A DNA stretch of 34,397 nt, taken from Eubacteriales bacterium (lineage in GTDB: Bacteria > Bacillota > Clostridia > Oscillospirales > CAG-382). Each line of letters starts with the position of its first letter. Position 1 is the stretch's first letter. Made by a program: the position numbers and the translations under genes. The notes below the pieces were generated by a model. That model worked only from the letters and a program-made list of their open reading frames with translations. It was not told the DNA's origin and did not search any database. Shown here in pieces: positions 13,756 to 21,229 of this stretch. Location: contig JAQWDK010000023.1 in the NCBI GenBank assembly GCA_028705495.1, forward strand, positions 1 through 34,397, read 5' to 3'.

Positions 13756-15114
13756 ATGCTCAATACAAACGATATTTTAGAAACTATAAAGATGATCCGC
13801 GAGGATGCGTTTGATATTCGTACAATTACAATGGGTATTTCCCTTCTAGATTGTGTGTCTGACGACGCGGATAGGCTTTGTGCGAATATATACGAGAAAA
13901 TTACTACAAAAGCAAAAGACCTCGTCTCTACTGGTTTAGCCATAGAAAAAAAGTACGGGATCCCGATAATAAATAAACGTGTTTCTGTTACCCCGATTTC
14001 ACTTATTGGCGGGAGACACGGAGTCGAAACTTATATAAAGATCGCGAAAACCCTTGATGAAGCTGCTAAAACGCTCGGTATTAACTTTATAGGCGGTTTT
14101 TCGGCACTTGTCCACAAGCATTTTACTATCGCTGATAGAAACCTCATAGAGTCTATACCCGAAGCTCTTTCGGTGACAGAACGAGTTTGTTCATCCGTGA
14201 ACCTTGCTACGACAAAAGCTGGAATAAACATGGATGCTGTAAAACTCATGGGTGAGGTAGTAAAGAAAACAGCTCAACTAACCGCTGATCGTAATTCTAT
14301 TGGTTGCGCTAAGTTCGTCGTCTTTGCCAATGCTCCGGAGGACAACCCTTTTATGGCAGGAGCTTTCCACGGTGTTGGTGAAGGTGAATCGGTTATCAAT
14401 GTCGGTGTTTCCGGCCCCGGTGTTGTCAGACATGCAATAGAACGCGCCGGTGATCTTGATATGACTGGCATTGCTGAAGTAATCAAACGTACAGCGTTCA
14501 AAATAACAAGAGTCGGTCAGCTCGTTGCAAGAGAAGCCTCGGAGAGGCTCGGCGTACCCTTTGGTATTGTCGACCTATCCCTCGCTCCTACACCGGAAGT
14601 AGGCGATTCCGTCGCGCATATACTCGAAGCAATCGGCCTTGAAAAATGCGGTGCTCATGGAACAACTGCAGCTTTAGCTATGCTAAACGATGCCGTCAAA
14701 AAGGGCGGTGTAATGGCATCCTCCCATGTCGGTGGTCTTTCAGGTTCCTTTATACCGGTTTCCGAAGATCAAGGTATGATTGATGCGGTAAATGCAGGTG
14801 CTCTCACGCTCGAAAAACTCGAAGCAATGACCTGCGTCTGCTCAGTGGGACTTGATATGATTGTCATACCCGGTGACACAAGCTCAGCGATTATTTCTGC
14901 TATTATAGCAGATGAAGCTGCTATTGGTATGGTAAATAACAAAACAACTGCAGTTAGAATAATACCCGCAGTCGGGAAAAAGGTCGGCGACTTTGTTGAG
15001 TTTGGTGGGCTTTTAGGTTATGCACCTGTTATGGCAGTCAACAGCTTCTCGCCGGAAAAGATGATAAACAGAGGCGGAAGACTTCCCTCTCCGATTCATT
15101 CACTGCGCAATTAA
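13756..15114 (+). CDS. UPF0210 (DUF711, PFL-like) family protein
   Basis: 452 residues, full family length. Recognised by the start [33 protein letters not shown] and by [39 protein letters not shown], and [41 protein letters not shown] related structure was described as resembling the glycyl-radical (PFL) barrel but without the radical site; the biochemical role is not established. It lies in the conserved order ACT then UPF0210. AAGGAA lies before the ATG. Cytosolic; no membrane segment. Confidence 0.92.
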   Translation: MLNTNDILETIKMIREDAFDIRTITMGISLLDCVSDDADRLCANIYEKITTKAKDLVSTGLAIEKKYGIPIINKRVSVTPISLIGGRHGVETYIKIAKTLDEAAKTLGINFIGGFSALVHKHFTIADRNLIESIPEALSVTERVCSSVNLATTKAGINMDAVKLMGEVVKKTAQLTADRNSIGCAKFVVFANAPEDNPFMAGAFHGVGEGESVINVGVSGPGVVRHAIERAGDLDMTGIAEVIKRTAFKITRVGQLVAREASERLGVPFGIVDLSLAPTPEVGDSVAHILEAIGLEKCGAHGTTAALAMLNDAVKKGGVMASSHVGGLSGSFIPVSEDQGMIDAVNAGALTLEKLEAMTCVCSVGLDMIVIPGDTSSAIISAIIADEAAIGMVNNKTTAVRIIPAVGKKVGDFVEFGGLLGYAPVMAVNSFSPEKMINRGGRLPSPIHSLRN

Positions 15115-15131
15115 TCAAAGGAGTCATTAGC

Positions 15132-16562
15132 GTGAAAACTAATAAAAACACTATATATGACATCGCAATAATCGGCGCAGGCGTAAGCGGATGTATGATA
15201 GCGCGCGAAATGTCTATGTTCGATTTAAATATATGCGTTCTCGACAAGGCGTATGATGTTTCCTCTGGCGCAAGCAAAGCAAATTCTGCGATTGTTCACG
15301 CGGGTTATGATCCAATACCCGGAACGCTAAAGTCAAAGCTCAACGCTCGTGGCGCGAAGCTTATGAAAACAGCTGTTAAGGAACTTGAGGTTGAATATAA
15401 AGTACTGCCTTCGTTAGTTCTGGCTTATGATGAGGAACAGATGAACACCGTTCTCGCTCTTAAAGAAAGAGCTGATGATAATGGAGTTAGCGTAAAAACC
15501 ATAAGCCGCGAAGAGGTTTTAACCATCGAACCGATGCTGAATCCCGATGTAGTCGGCGCTTTATATGCCGACAGCGCAATTGTATGCCCTTATGGCCTTA
15601 CAATTGCAGCTGCCGAAAACGCAGCCAAAAACGGTGTCGAGTTTAAATTAGGCTATGAAGTCAGCCGTATAGAAACACACGAAAGCCTTTTTATTATAAA
15701 CGATGATATAAAAACTAAATACATAATCAACGCTGCAGGTGTTAACTCTGCAGAAATCGCAAGCCTTATCGGCGACCTCTCTTTTTCCATAACACCAAGA
15801 CGCGGCGAATACATGATTTACGATAAGCAAAACCTCTGCGTTAATAGCGTCCTTTTCACCGTACCAACAAAACTCGGTAAAGGGGTTTTAATAACGCCAT
15901 CGGTCTCAGGGAATATGCTTGTTGGACCAAATGCGCAAGTCGTTCAAAGCGAATGTGATATTCAAACAACTTCTGAAGGTCAAAATTTTGTTTTCGAAAA
16001 TGCGAAGCGTATTATACCTTCTCTTACAAAACGAGGTATTATTCGTGAGTTTGCAGGAATCAGAGCAACGCCATCAGGCGATGATTTTATTATTCGTTTT
16101 TCAGAGATTAGTTCAAAATTTCTTCATGTCGCAGGAATTGAATCACCCGGTCTCGCATCTTCTCCAGCAGTTGCTGAATATGTGCTCGAACTTCTGAAAA
16201 ACTCCGGATTAAGAACAATTCCAAAAAAGAGTTCTACGAGGTACAGAAAACAAATTAGAAAAATTTCTGAAGCAACAGCCGAAGAAGCTGCGGAAATGAT
16301 AGCTGAAAATCCCCTTTATTCTCATGTTATTTGTCGTTGTGAAACAATTTCAGAAGCAGAGATAGTTGAGGCAATTCACAGACCTATTGGCGCGCGTTCG
16401 GTAGATGCAGTCAAATTCCGCACAAGAGCTGGTATGGGTCGGTGTCAGGGTGGATTTTGTTCACCCAAAGTAGCCGAAATATTATCGAGAGAACTTAATA
16501 TACCACTATCAGAAGTCACACAGTTCGGTGGAAATTCAAAAATACTATGTAAGAAACAATAA
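15132..16562 (+). CDS. GlpA-like FAD-dependent dehydrogenase with C-terminal [2Fe-2S] domain
   Basis: 476 residues; the start codon at 15132 is GTG or a nearby codon, with AAAGGAG before it. About 9-40 form the FAD-binding Rossmann motif IIGAGVSGCMIAREMSMFDLNICVLDKAYDVSSGASKANSAI; SSGAS-K-A-N-S and VHAGYDP follow the DAO/GlpA pattern. INAAGVNS and FAGIRAT close the FAD fold. About 405-460 carry a BFD-like Fer2 domain: CRCE and GRCQGGFC hold four cysteines for an iron-sulphur cluster. In Firmicutes this three-gene arrangement (GlpA-like, NADH-oxidase-like, DUF1667) is usually linked to glycerol-3-phosphate oxidation, often beside glpK; here glpK and glpF are absent from the window, so the substrate may differ. 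Confidence 0.85.
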   Translation: MKTNKNTIYDIAIIGAGVSGCMIAREMSMFDLNICVLDKAYDVSSGASKANSAIVHAGYDPIPGTLKSKLNARGAKLMKTAVKELEVEYKVLPSLVLAYDEEQMNTVLALKERADDNGVSVKTISREEVLTIEPMLNPDVVGALYADSAIVCPYGLTIAAAENAAKNGVEFKLGYEVSRIETHESLFIINDDIKTKYIINAAGVNSAEIASLIGDLSFSITPRRGEYMIYDKQNLCVNSVLFTVPTKLGKGVLITPSVSGNMLVGPNAQVVQSECDIQTTSEGQNFVFENAKRIIPSLTKRGIIREFAGIRATPSGDDFIIRFSEISSKFLHVAGIESPGLASSPAVAEYVLELLKNSGLRTIPKKSSTRYRKQIRKISEATAEEAAEMIAENPLYSHVICRCETISEAEIVEAIHRPIGARSVDAVKFRTRAGMGRCQGGFCSPKVAEILSRELNIPLSEVTQFGGNSKILCKKQ

Positions 16563-16566
16563 TACT

Positions 16567-17826
16567 ATGAATTTAAATAAAAGCCTCGTCGTTGTTGGTG
16601 GCGGTCCCGCTGGACTTGCAGCTGCCATAGCGGCAAAAGAAAATGGAATAAACGATGTTATAATCCTCGAGCGTGGTTCTTGCCTTGGCGGCATTCTAAA
16701 CCAGTGCATACACTCAGGGTTTGGACTCCATGCATTTGGAGAAGAGCTTACCGGACCTGAATATGCGGGCAGATACGAAGAAAAGGCAGAAAAGCTAAAG
16801 GTTGATTACTTGACAGACACTATGGTGTTATCGGTTAGTCACGATAAAACCGTCATAGCCGTATCAAAAGAAAAAGGTCTTCTGATTATAAAAGCTGAAG
16901 CTGTCGTTCTTGCAACTGGATGCCGTGAGCGGACAAGAGGTGCCATTAATATCCCGGGTACGCGCCCTGCAGGTGTCTTCACAGCGGGTACAGCACAGTA
17001 TTATATTAATATGATTGGTAACCATGTCGGTAAAAAAGCTGTTATTTTAGGCTCAGGTGACATTGGTCTTATAATGGCAAGAAGGTTAATGCTTGAAGGC
17101 GCTAAAGTTGAAATGGTGCTTGAGCTACTTCCCTATTCTAACGGACTCGGAAGAAACATCGCACAGTGCCTTGAAGACTTCGACATTCCCCTAATGCTAT
17201 CCCATACTGTTATCGGTGTCAGCGGTAAAGAAAGACTTGAAGGTGTCACGATAGCGAAGGTTGATGATAGACTCTTACCAATACCTGGTACAGAACAATT
17301 TATCGAATGCGACACACTCCTCCTCTCCGTAGGACTTATCCCAGAAAACGAGATTGCTACCGGAGCAGGTGTTGAACTCAGCCCGATAACTGGTGGTGCG
17401 GTCGTCAACGAAAACTTAGAGACAAATATCGAAGGTGTTTTTGCTTGCGGAAATGCTCTTCATGTTCACGACTTAGTGGACTATGTTTCCGATGAAGCCG
17501 CGAGGGCAGGAAAAAGTGCAGCAGCTTATTTGAATGGTGATAAAAAAGAATCAAGTCAATACAAAACTATCATAACTAAAAACGGTGTTAGGTACTGTGT
17601 TCCTCAAAAGATAGGTACATTGACGCCTGAAATACCTTTGTTCTTCAGGGTTGCTACACCATCTCAAGGAAGCACTATTTTAATATACGCTGATGGTAAT
17701 GTTGTTTATAAAAAGAGAGAAGCATATCTTACCCCCAGCGAAATGCAGATGGTGAAGTTATCTGACGAAACCTGCAAGAAACTAAATGAGGCAAAAGAAA
17801 TTACAGTTGAGCTTAACACAAAATAA
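16567..17826 (+). CDS. FAD/NAD(P)-dependent oxidoreductase (partner of the GlpA-like protein)
   Basis: 419 residues from ATG 16567. An upstream in-frame GTG at 16528 lies inside the previous gene and is unlikely. Two dinucleotide folds are visible: FAD site LVVVGGGPAGLAAAIAAKENG at about 7-27, and NAD(P) site AVILGSGDIGLIMARRLMLEG near 158-178. VLATGCRERTRGA and SVGLIPENEIA match the pyridine-nucleotide-disulphide reductase class, without a C-x-x-x-x-C redox pair. GNALHVHDLVDYVSDEAARAGKSAA is the closing FAD motif. It probably passes electrons from the GlpA-like flavoprotein to NAD+. Start is 4 bp after the upstream stop; no clear ribosome site, so translation is likely coupled. Confidence 0.87.
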   Translation: MNLNKSLVVVGGGPAGLAAAIAAKENGINDVIILERGSCLGGILNQCIHSGFGLHAFGEELTGPEYAGRYEEKAEKLKVDYLTDTMVLSVSHDKTVIAVSKEKGLLIIKAEAVVLATGCRERTRGAINIPGTRPAGVFTAGTAQYYINMIGNHVGKKAVILGSGDIGLIMARRLMLEGAKVEMVLELLPYSNGLGRNIAQCLEDFDIPLMLSHTVIGVSGKERLEGVTIAKVDDRLLPIPGTEQFIECDTLLLSVGLIPENEIATGAGVELSPITGGAVVNENLETNIEGVFACGNALHVHDLVDYVSDEAARAGKSAAAYLNGDKKESSQYKTIITKNGVRYCVPQKIGTLTPEIPLFFRVATPSQGSTILIYADGNVVYKKREAYLTPSEMQMVKLSDETCKKLNEAKEITVELNTK

Positions 17827-17847
17827 TAACATATATTGGACAGTAAA

Positions 17848-18210
17848 ATGAATGAAAAAATGATGACCTGCATCGTTTGTCCCAGAGGGTGCAGGATGAA
17901 GGTCACCTTCGAAGGTGATAAAATGTTGTCTTGTACGGGAAACTTTTGTAAGCGAGGTGCTGACTATGCAAGAGCTGAAATAGCTTTTCCTGTTCGTGTA
18001 CTTACTTCAACGGTTACTATTAACTCTTATGAAGTACCCCGGTTACCCGTAAAAACATCAGCTCCGATTCCTAAAGACAAGCTTTTTGAAGCGATGGAAA
18101 AATTAAAGACGCTTAAAGTATCCGTACCCGTGAAACATAGTGATATAATTTTTTCTGATTTTATCTCAAAAGGTGTCAATCTAATTAGCTGCCGTTCAGT
18201 AAATTCTTAA
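17848..18210 (+). CDS. DUF1667 small Cys-rich protein
   Basis: 120 residues from ATG 17848 (an upstream in-frame TTG at 17836 is less likely). MTCIVCPRGCRMKV (C-x2-C-x3-C) and LSCTGNFCKRGADYA (C-x4-C) give the Cys pattern of DUF1667, which always accompanies the two flavoproteins upstream and probably holds an iron-sulphur cluster between them. The C-terminal half (VRVLTSTVTI, PRLPVKTSAPIPK) is the DUF1667 beta part. Its C-terminus beyond about residue 115 ends in a short tail. Last gene of the operon; 68 bp separate it from the ligase. Confidence 0.88.
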   Translation: MNEKMMTCIVCPRGCRMKVTFEGDKMLSCTGNFCKRGADYARAEIAFPVRVLTSTVTINSYEVPRLPVKTSAPIPKDKLFEAMEKLKTLKVSVPVKHSDIIFSDFISKGVNLISCRSVNS

Positions 18211-18278
18211 AAAGCCTTTTTTAAGCTCGTTTGTTATAAAACAGGAATCCGTATTTTTTTTAGGAGAGGAATGCGTTT

Positions 18279-19970
18279 ATGTACAGAAACAGAAAAAGCA
18301 ACTACCCCGAATATGAAGTACCAGAAGTAAAAACTCTGCGTGAAATGATCGATCTAAATGCAGAGCGTTTCGCTGACAAAATCTCCGTCAGCTACAAGAA
18401 AGACGGTCAAGTCATCGATGTAACTTTCGCTGAAATGAAAGATATAATCGATAACTTTGGCACTGCACTTTTTCGCTTAGGTCTTGGCGACAAGCACATT
18501 GCAATCATTGGCGAGAATTGTTTCGGTTGGTTTTACAGCTACATTACCGTGTTGAATACGAAAGGTGTTGTTGTTCCAATCGACAAAGAGCTAACTGAAT
18601 TAGAAACAGCGAATATACTTAAAGCCGCAGAATGTACAGCAATTATTTTTACCCCAGCATACGAAGAAAAGGTGCTAAATATCCGTAAGGAAGTTCCTGC
18701 ACTACAAACTTTTATATGTCTTGGAGAAAGAAAAACAAAAGAAGAAAACATCTATAATGTTGACGACCTTATAGAAGCAGGTAAACAGTTTTTTGAGGAA
18801 GGTGTTACTGCTTTTGTTGCATTAGAAACCGATGTAAACGAGTTAAAGCAGCTTATGTTTACCTCAGGCACGACAGGTAAACCTAAAGGAGTTATGCACA
18901 CTCAGAAAAACCTTTTAGCCATAATCAACAATTCTCAAAAATATATGAATATCACCGAACGAGCTCTTGCTGTGCTGCCCTATCATCACTCTTATGAAGC
19001 TTCTTGTGGTATATTGACGATGTTCCACCATGGAATGAGAATCTGCATAAACGAAACTCTCAGAACATTTCTTCCCAATCTTGCTTTGTACAAACCGACT
19101 GAGATCTTGCTTGTGCCGTTGTTTGTTGAAAATATCTACAACAGAATTTGGGCTCAAGCTGAAGAAAAAGGCAAAGCGAAGGCTCTTAAATTGCTGATAA
19201 AATTTAGTAATAACATGCTAAAACTCGGCATTGACCTTCGTGGGAAATTATTCGCTACAATCCGTGCAGCGTTTGGCGGCGAACTTCTTATCGCAGTTTG
19301 CGGTGGTGCTCCACTTAAATCCGAGCATTACAAATTTTTCTACAGTATTGGTATAACCCTTCTAAATGGTTATGGTATCACCGAATGCTCGCCGATTGTT
19401 GCAGTAAATAGGAACGAATATCACCGTGCAGGTGCTGTTGGACTACCAATTCCCTGCAATGAAGTGAAAATTGATAATCCTGACGAAAATGGTGAGGGTG
19501 AAATCCTTGTACGTGGCGACAACGTAATGATCGGTTATTATCACGATCCTGAAGCTACTGAAGCCGCTTTCAAAGACGGTTGGTTCAAGACTGGGGATGT
19601 GGGACGCCTTGATGAAGACGGTTTCCTTTATATTACAGGTAGAGTCAAGAATATGATCGTTCTCAAGAGCGGTAAGAACATCTATCCCGAAGAAATTGAA
19701 GAAGCCCTCAGCTATATTCCCCTAATTGGAGAAGTTATAGTTTCTGCCACTAAAGACGATGATGACAGCGAAGTCTCACTTTGCGCGGAAATCTTCCCGA
19801 ATGCAGATAAAACCGCTGAACTGGGTAAGTCTGTTATCGAAGAGCAGATCCGCAATGAAATTTCGAAGTTCAACGAAAAGCAAACGAATGCCAAACTCAT
19901 TAAGCATATCATTTTCCGCGATACAGAGTTTGAAAAAACTACATCAAAGAAGATCAAGCGTAAATATTAA
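18279..19970 (+). CDS. AMP-binding acyl-CoA ligase (long-chain fatty-acid type)
   Basis: 563 residues. AMP-forming motifs: phosphate-binding loop MFTSGTTGKPKGV (193-205), NGYGITECSPIVAVNR (near 363-378), WFKTGDVGRLDEDGFLYITGR, and the hinge and catalytic-Lys region NMIVLKSGKNIYPEEIEEAL with the expected Lys toward the C-terminus (KIKRKY tail, TSKKIKRK). Length fits FadD-like acyl-CoA or acyl-ACP synthetases; no carrier domain is fused. It adenylates a carboxylic acid and transfers it to CoA, at the inner face of the membrane. AGGAGAGG lies before the ATG. A 13-bp hairpin follows at 19989-20018. The neighbouring flavoprotein operon and dehydratase system do not fix the substrate. Confidence 0.92.
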   Translation: MYRNRKSNYPEYEVPEVKTLREMIDLNAERFADKISVSYKKDGQVIDVTFAEMKDIIDNFGTALFRLGLGDKHIAIIGENCFGWFYSYITVLNTKGVVVPIDKELTELETANILKAAECTAIIFTPAYEEKVLNIRKEVPALQTFICLGERKTKEENIYNVDDLIEAGKQFFEEGVTAFVALETDVNELKQLMFTSGTTGKPKGVMHTQKNLLAIINNSQKYMNITERALAVLPYHHSYEASCGILTMFHHGMRICINETLRTFLPNLALYKPTEILLVPLFVENIYNRIWAQAEEKGKAKALKLLIKFSNNMLKLGIDLRGKLFATIRAAFGGELLIAVCGGAPLKSEHYKFFYSIGITLLNGYGITECSPIVAVNRNEYHRAGAVGLPIPCNEVKIDNPDENGEGEILVRGDNVMIGYYHDPEATEAAFKDGWFKTGDVGRLDEDGFLYITGRVKNMIVLKSGKNIYPEEIEEALSYIPLIGEVIVSATKDDDDSEVSLCAEIFPNADKTAELGKSVIEEQIRNEISKFNEKQTNAKLIKHIIFRDTEFEKTTSKKIKRKY

Positions 19971-19988
19971 TGCTTTAACGGTCAAATT

Positions 19989-20018
19989 GGCAGTCAGGCT
20001 CGTTTGAGTCTGACTGCC
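19989..20018 (+). terminator. Hairpin after the acyl-CoA ligase
   Basis: GGCAGTCAGGCTC (19989-20001) pairs with GAGTCTGACTGCC (20006-20018), one G-U, loop GTTT. The tail is GTATAATATT rather than a T-run, so termination may be partial. Confidence 0.65.
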
Positions 20019-20101
20019 GTATAATATTATGATATACTGTATTAAGTCACATTCTTTCTGCGAATAATAATACTGCTAAATATTTTTCGGAGAAAACCGC
20101 T

Positions 20102-21199
20102 ATGAATAAATTTAAGTTTACTTCTCTCTTTCTCTCTGTTTTATTCTTAATAACACTCACAGTATCATCCTGCGCAGACAAGAACACAAGCAGCGCAGCA
20201 AATAATTCATATGATACCTCAAAAAATAGTTCATCGGGGTTATTTGAATCCTCAGAATCGCATTCAAACACTTCTTCTGCTATATCAGTTGAAGAAAGTG
20301 ATACATTTGCTGAAAGAAAGATACGCTATGTTGCCTTTGGCGATTCGATTGCAAGGGGAGCAAGACTTAACGAGCCTGAAACACAGTGCTATCCTTACAT
20401 GCTTGTTGGAAGTCTTGACAATATACCGGGTGTTAATGGCGTAGATTATGTAAACCTCGCTGTCGATGGACAAACGTCGGAACAACTCTTAAAACAGCTC
20501 ACCACAAATACAAATTCAGTTATTGATGCTGATCTTATTACAATATCAACCGGAGCGAACAATATTCTCGGAGTTATGGTTGATAAAACAATTTCGATAT
20601 TAAAAGCCAACGGTTTTTCGACAAACTCTTTAGGAAACGCCGCCGATATTTTTGAGGAGCTTTTCTCAGGTAATGCTGATGTATCGATGTATCAAAATGT
20701 TTTAACTGCTTTTTCACAAATTAACACTTATATTAGCAGCGAAGAATTTAGTGCGGAAATTGATACTGCAGCAGAAAAACTCAGAAATGACCTTCCTGAA
20801 ATCATAAAACTTATCAGAAAATACAATAAAAATGCTGTTATTTCAGTAAATACAATATATAACCCCTATAAAAATTTAGCAATTGCCGCAGGTATCACCC
20901 CCCTGTTCATGCCTTCTCAAATTACAGAAACCGCAGTGATGAAACTCAATGATGTGATTGATGAACTCTCTAATGAGCTCGGATATATTGTTGCCCATGT
21001 GCATGATGAGTTTAATAGCTACAGCGGTGATGAACGACTTGAAAATGCCTTCTTCAGCATACAATCTCCTGGCATTACCGACATTGATGTACACCCGACT
21101 GAAAACGGACATAAAATTATTGCCGAAGTTGTATACGATGCAATTAAGAATCCTTTAAAAGACAAATTAAAATCAGAGGCGGGTGTTACGAACTCATGA
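20102..21199 (+). CDS. SGNH/GDSL-type hydrolase lipoprotein
   Basis: 365 residues. A lipoprotein signal (KFKFTSLFLSVLFLITLTVSSC, lipidated Cys24) is followed by a Ser/Asn-rich linker (about 25-70). The GDSL fold then gives block I VAFGDSIARG (catalytic Ser82), the Gly and Asn blocks (NLAVDGQTS, ISTGANN), and the catalytic block V DVHPTENGHKII with the Asp-x-x-His dyad. It is anchored on the outer face of the membrane, and probably removes acetyl or acyl groups from a wall polysaccharide or other ester. CGGAGAAA before the ATG is the ribosome site. It lies 30 bp before the dehydratase activator and may be co-transcribed with it. Confidence 0.88.
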   Translation: MNKFKFTSLFLSVLFLITLTVSSCADKNTSSAANNSYDTSKNSSSGLFESSESHSNTSSAISVEESDTFAERKIRYVAFGDSIARGARLNEPETQCYPYMLVGSLDNIPGVNGVDYVNLAVDGQTSEQLLKQLTTNTNSVIDADLITISTGANNILGVMVDKTISILKANGFSTNSLGNAADIFEELFSGNADVSMYQNVLTAFSQINTYISSEEFSAEIDTAAEKLRNDLPEIIKLIRKYNKNAVISVNTIYNPYKNLAIAAGITPLFMPSQITETAVMKLNDVIDELSNELGYIVAHVHDEFNSYSGDERLENAFFSIQSPGITDIDVHPTENGHKIIAEVVYDAIKNPLKDKLKSEAGVTNS

Positions 21200-21229
21200 T
21201 TTAAAATATTTGAAAGATGATAATTATTA

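Noticed and set aside
16528..16566. GTG start at 16528 for the FAD oxidoreductase
   Set aside because: It would overlap the upstream gene by 35 bp and add 13 residues before a Rossmann motif that normally starts near the N-terminus.
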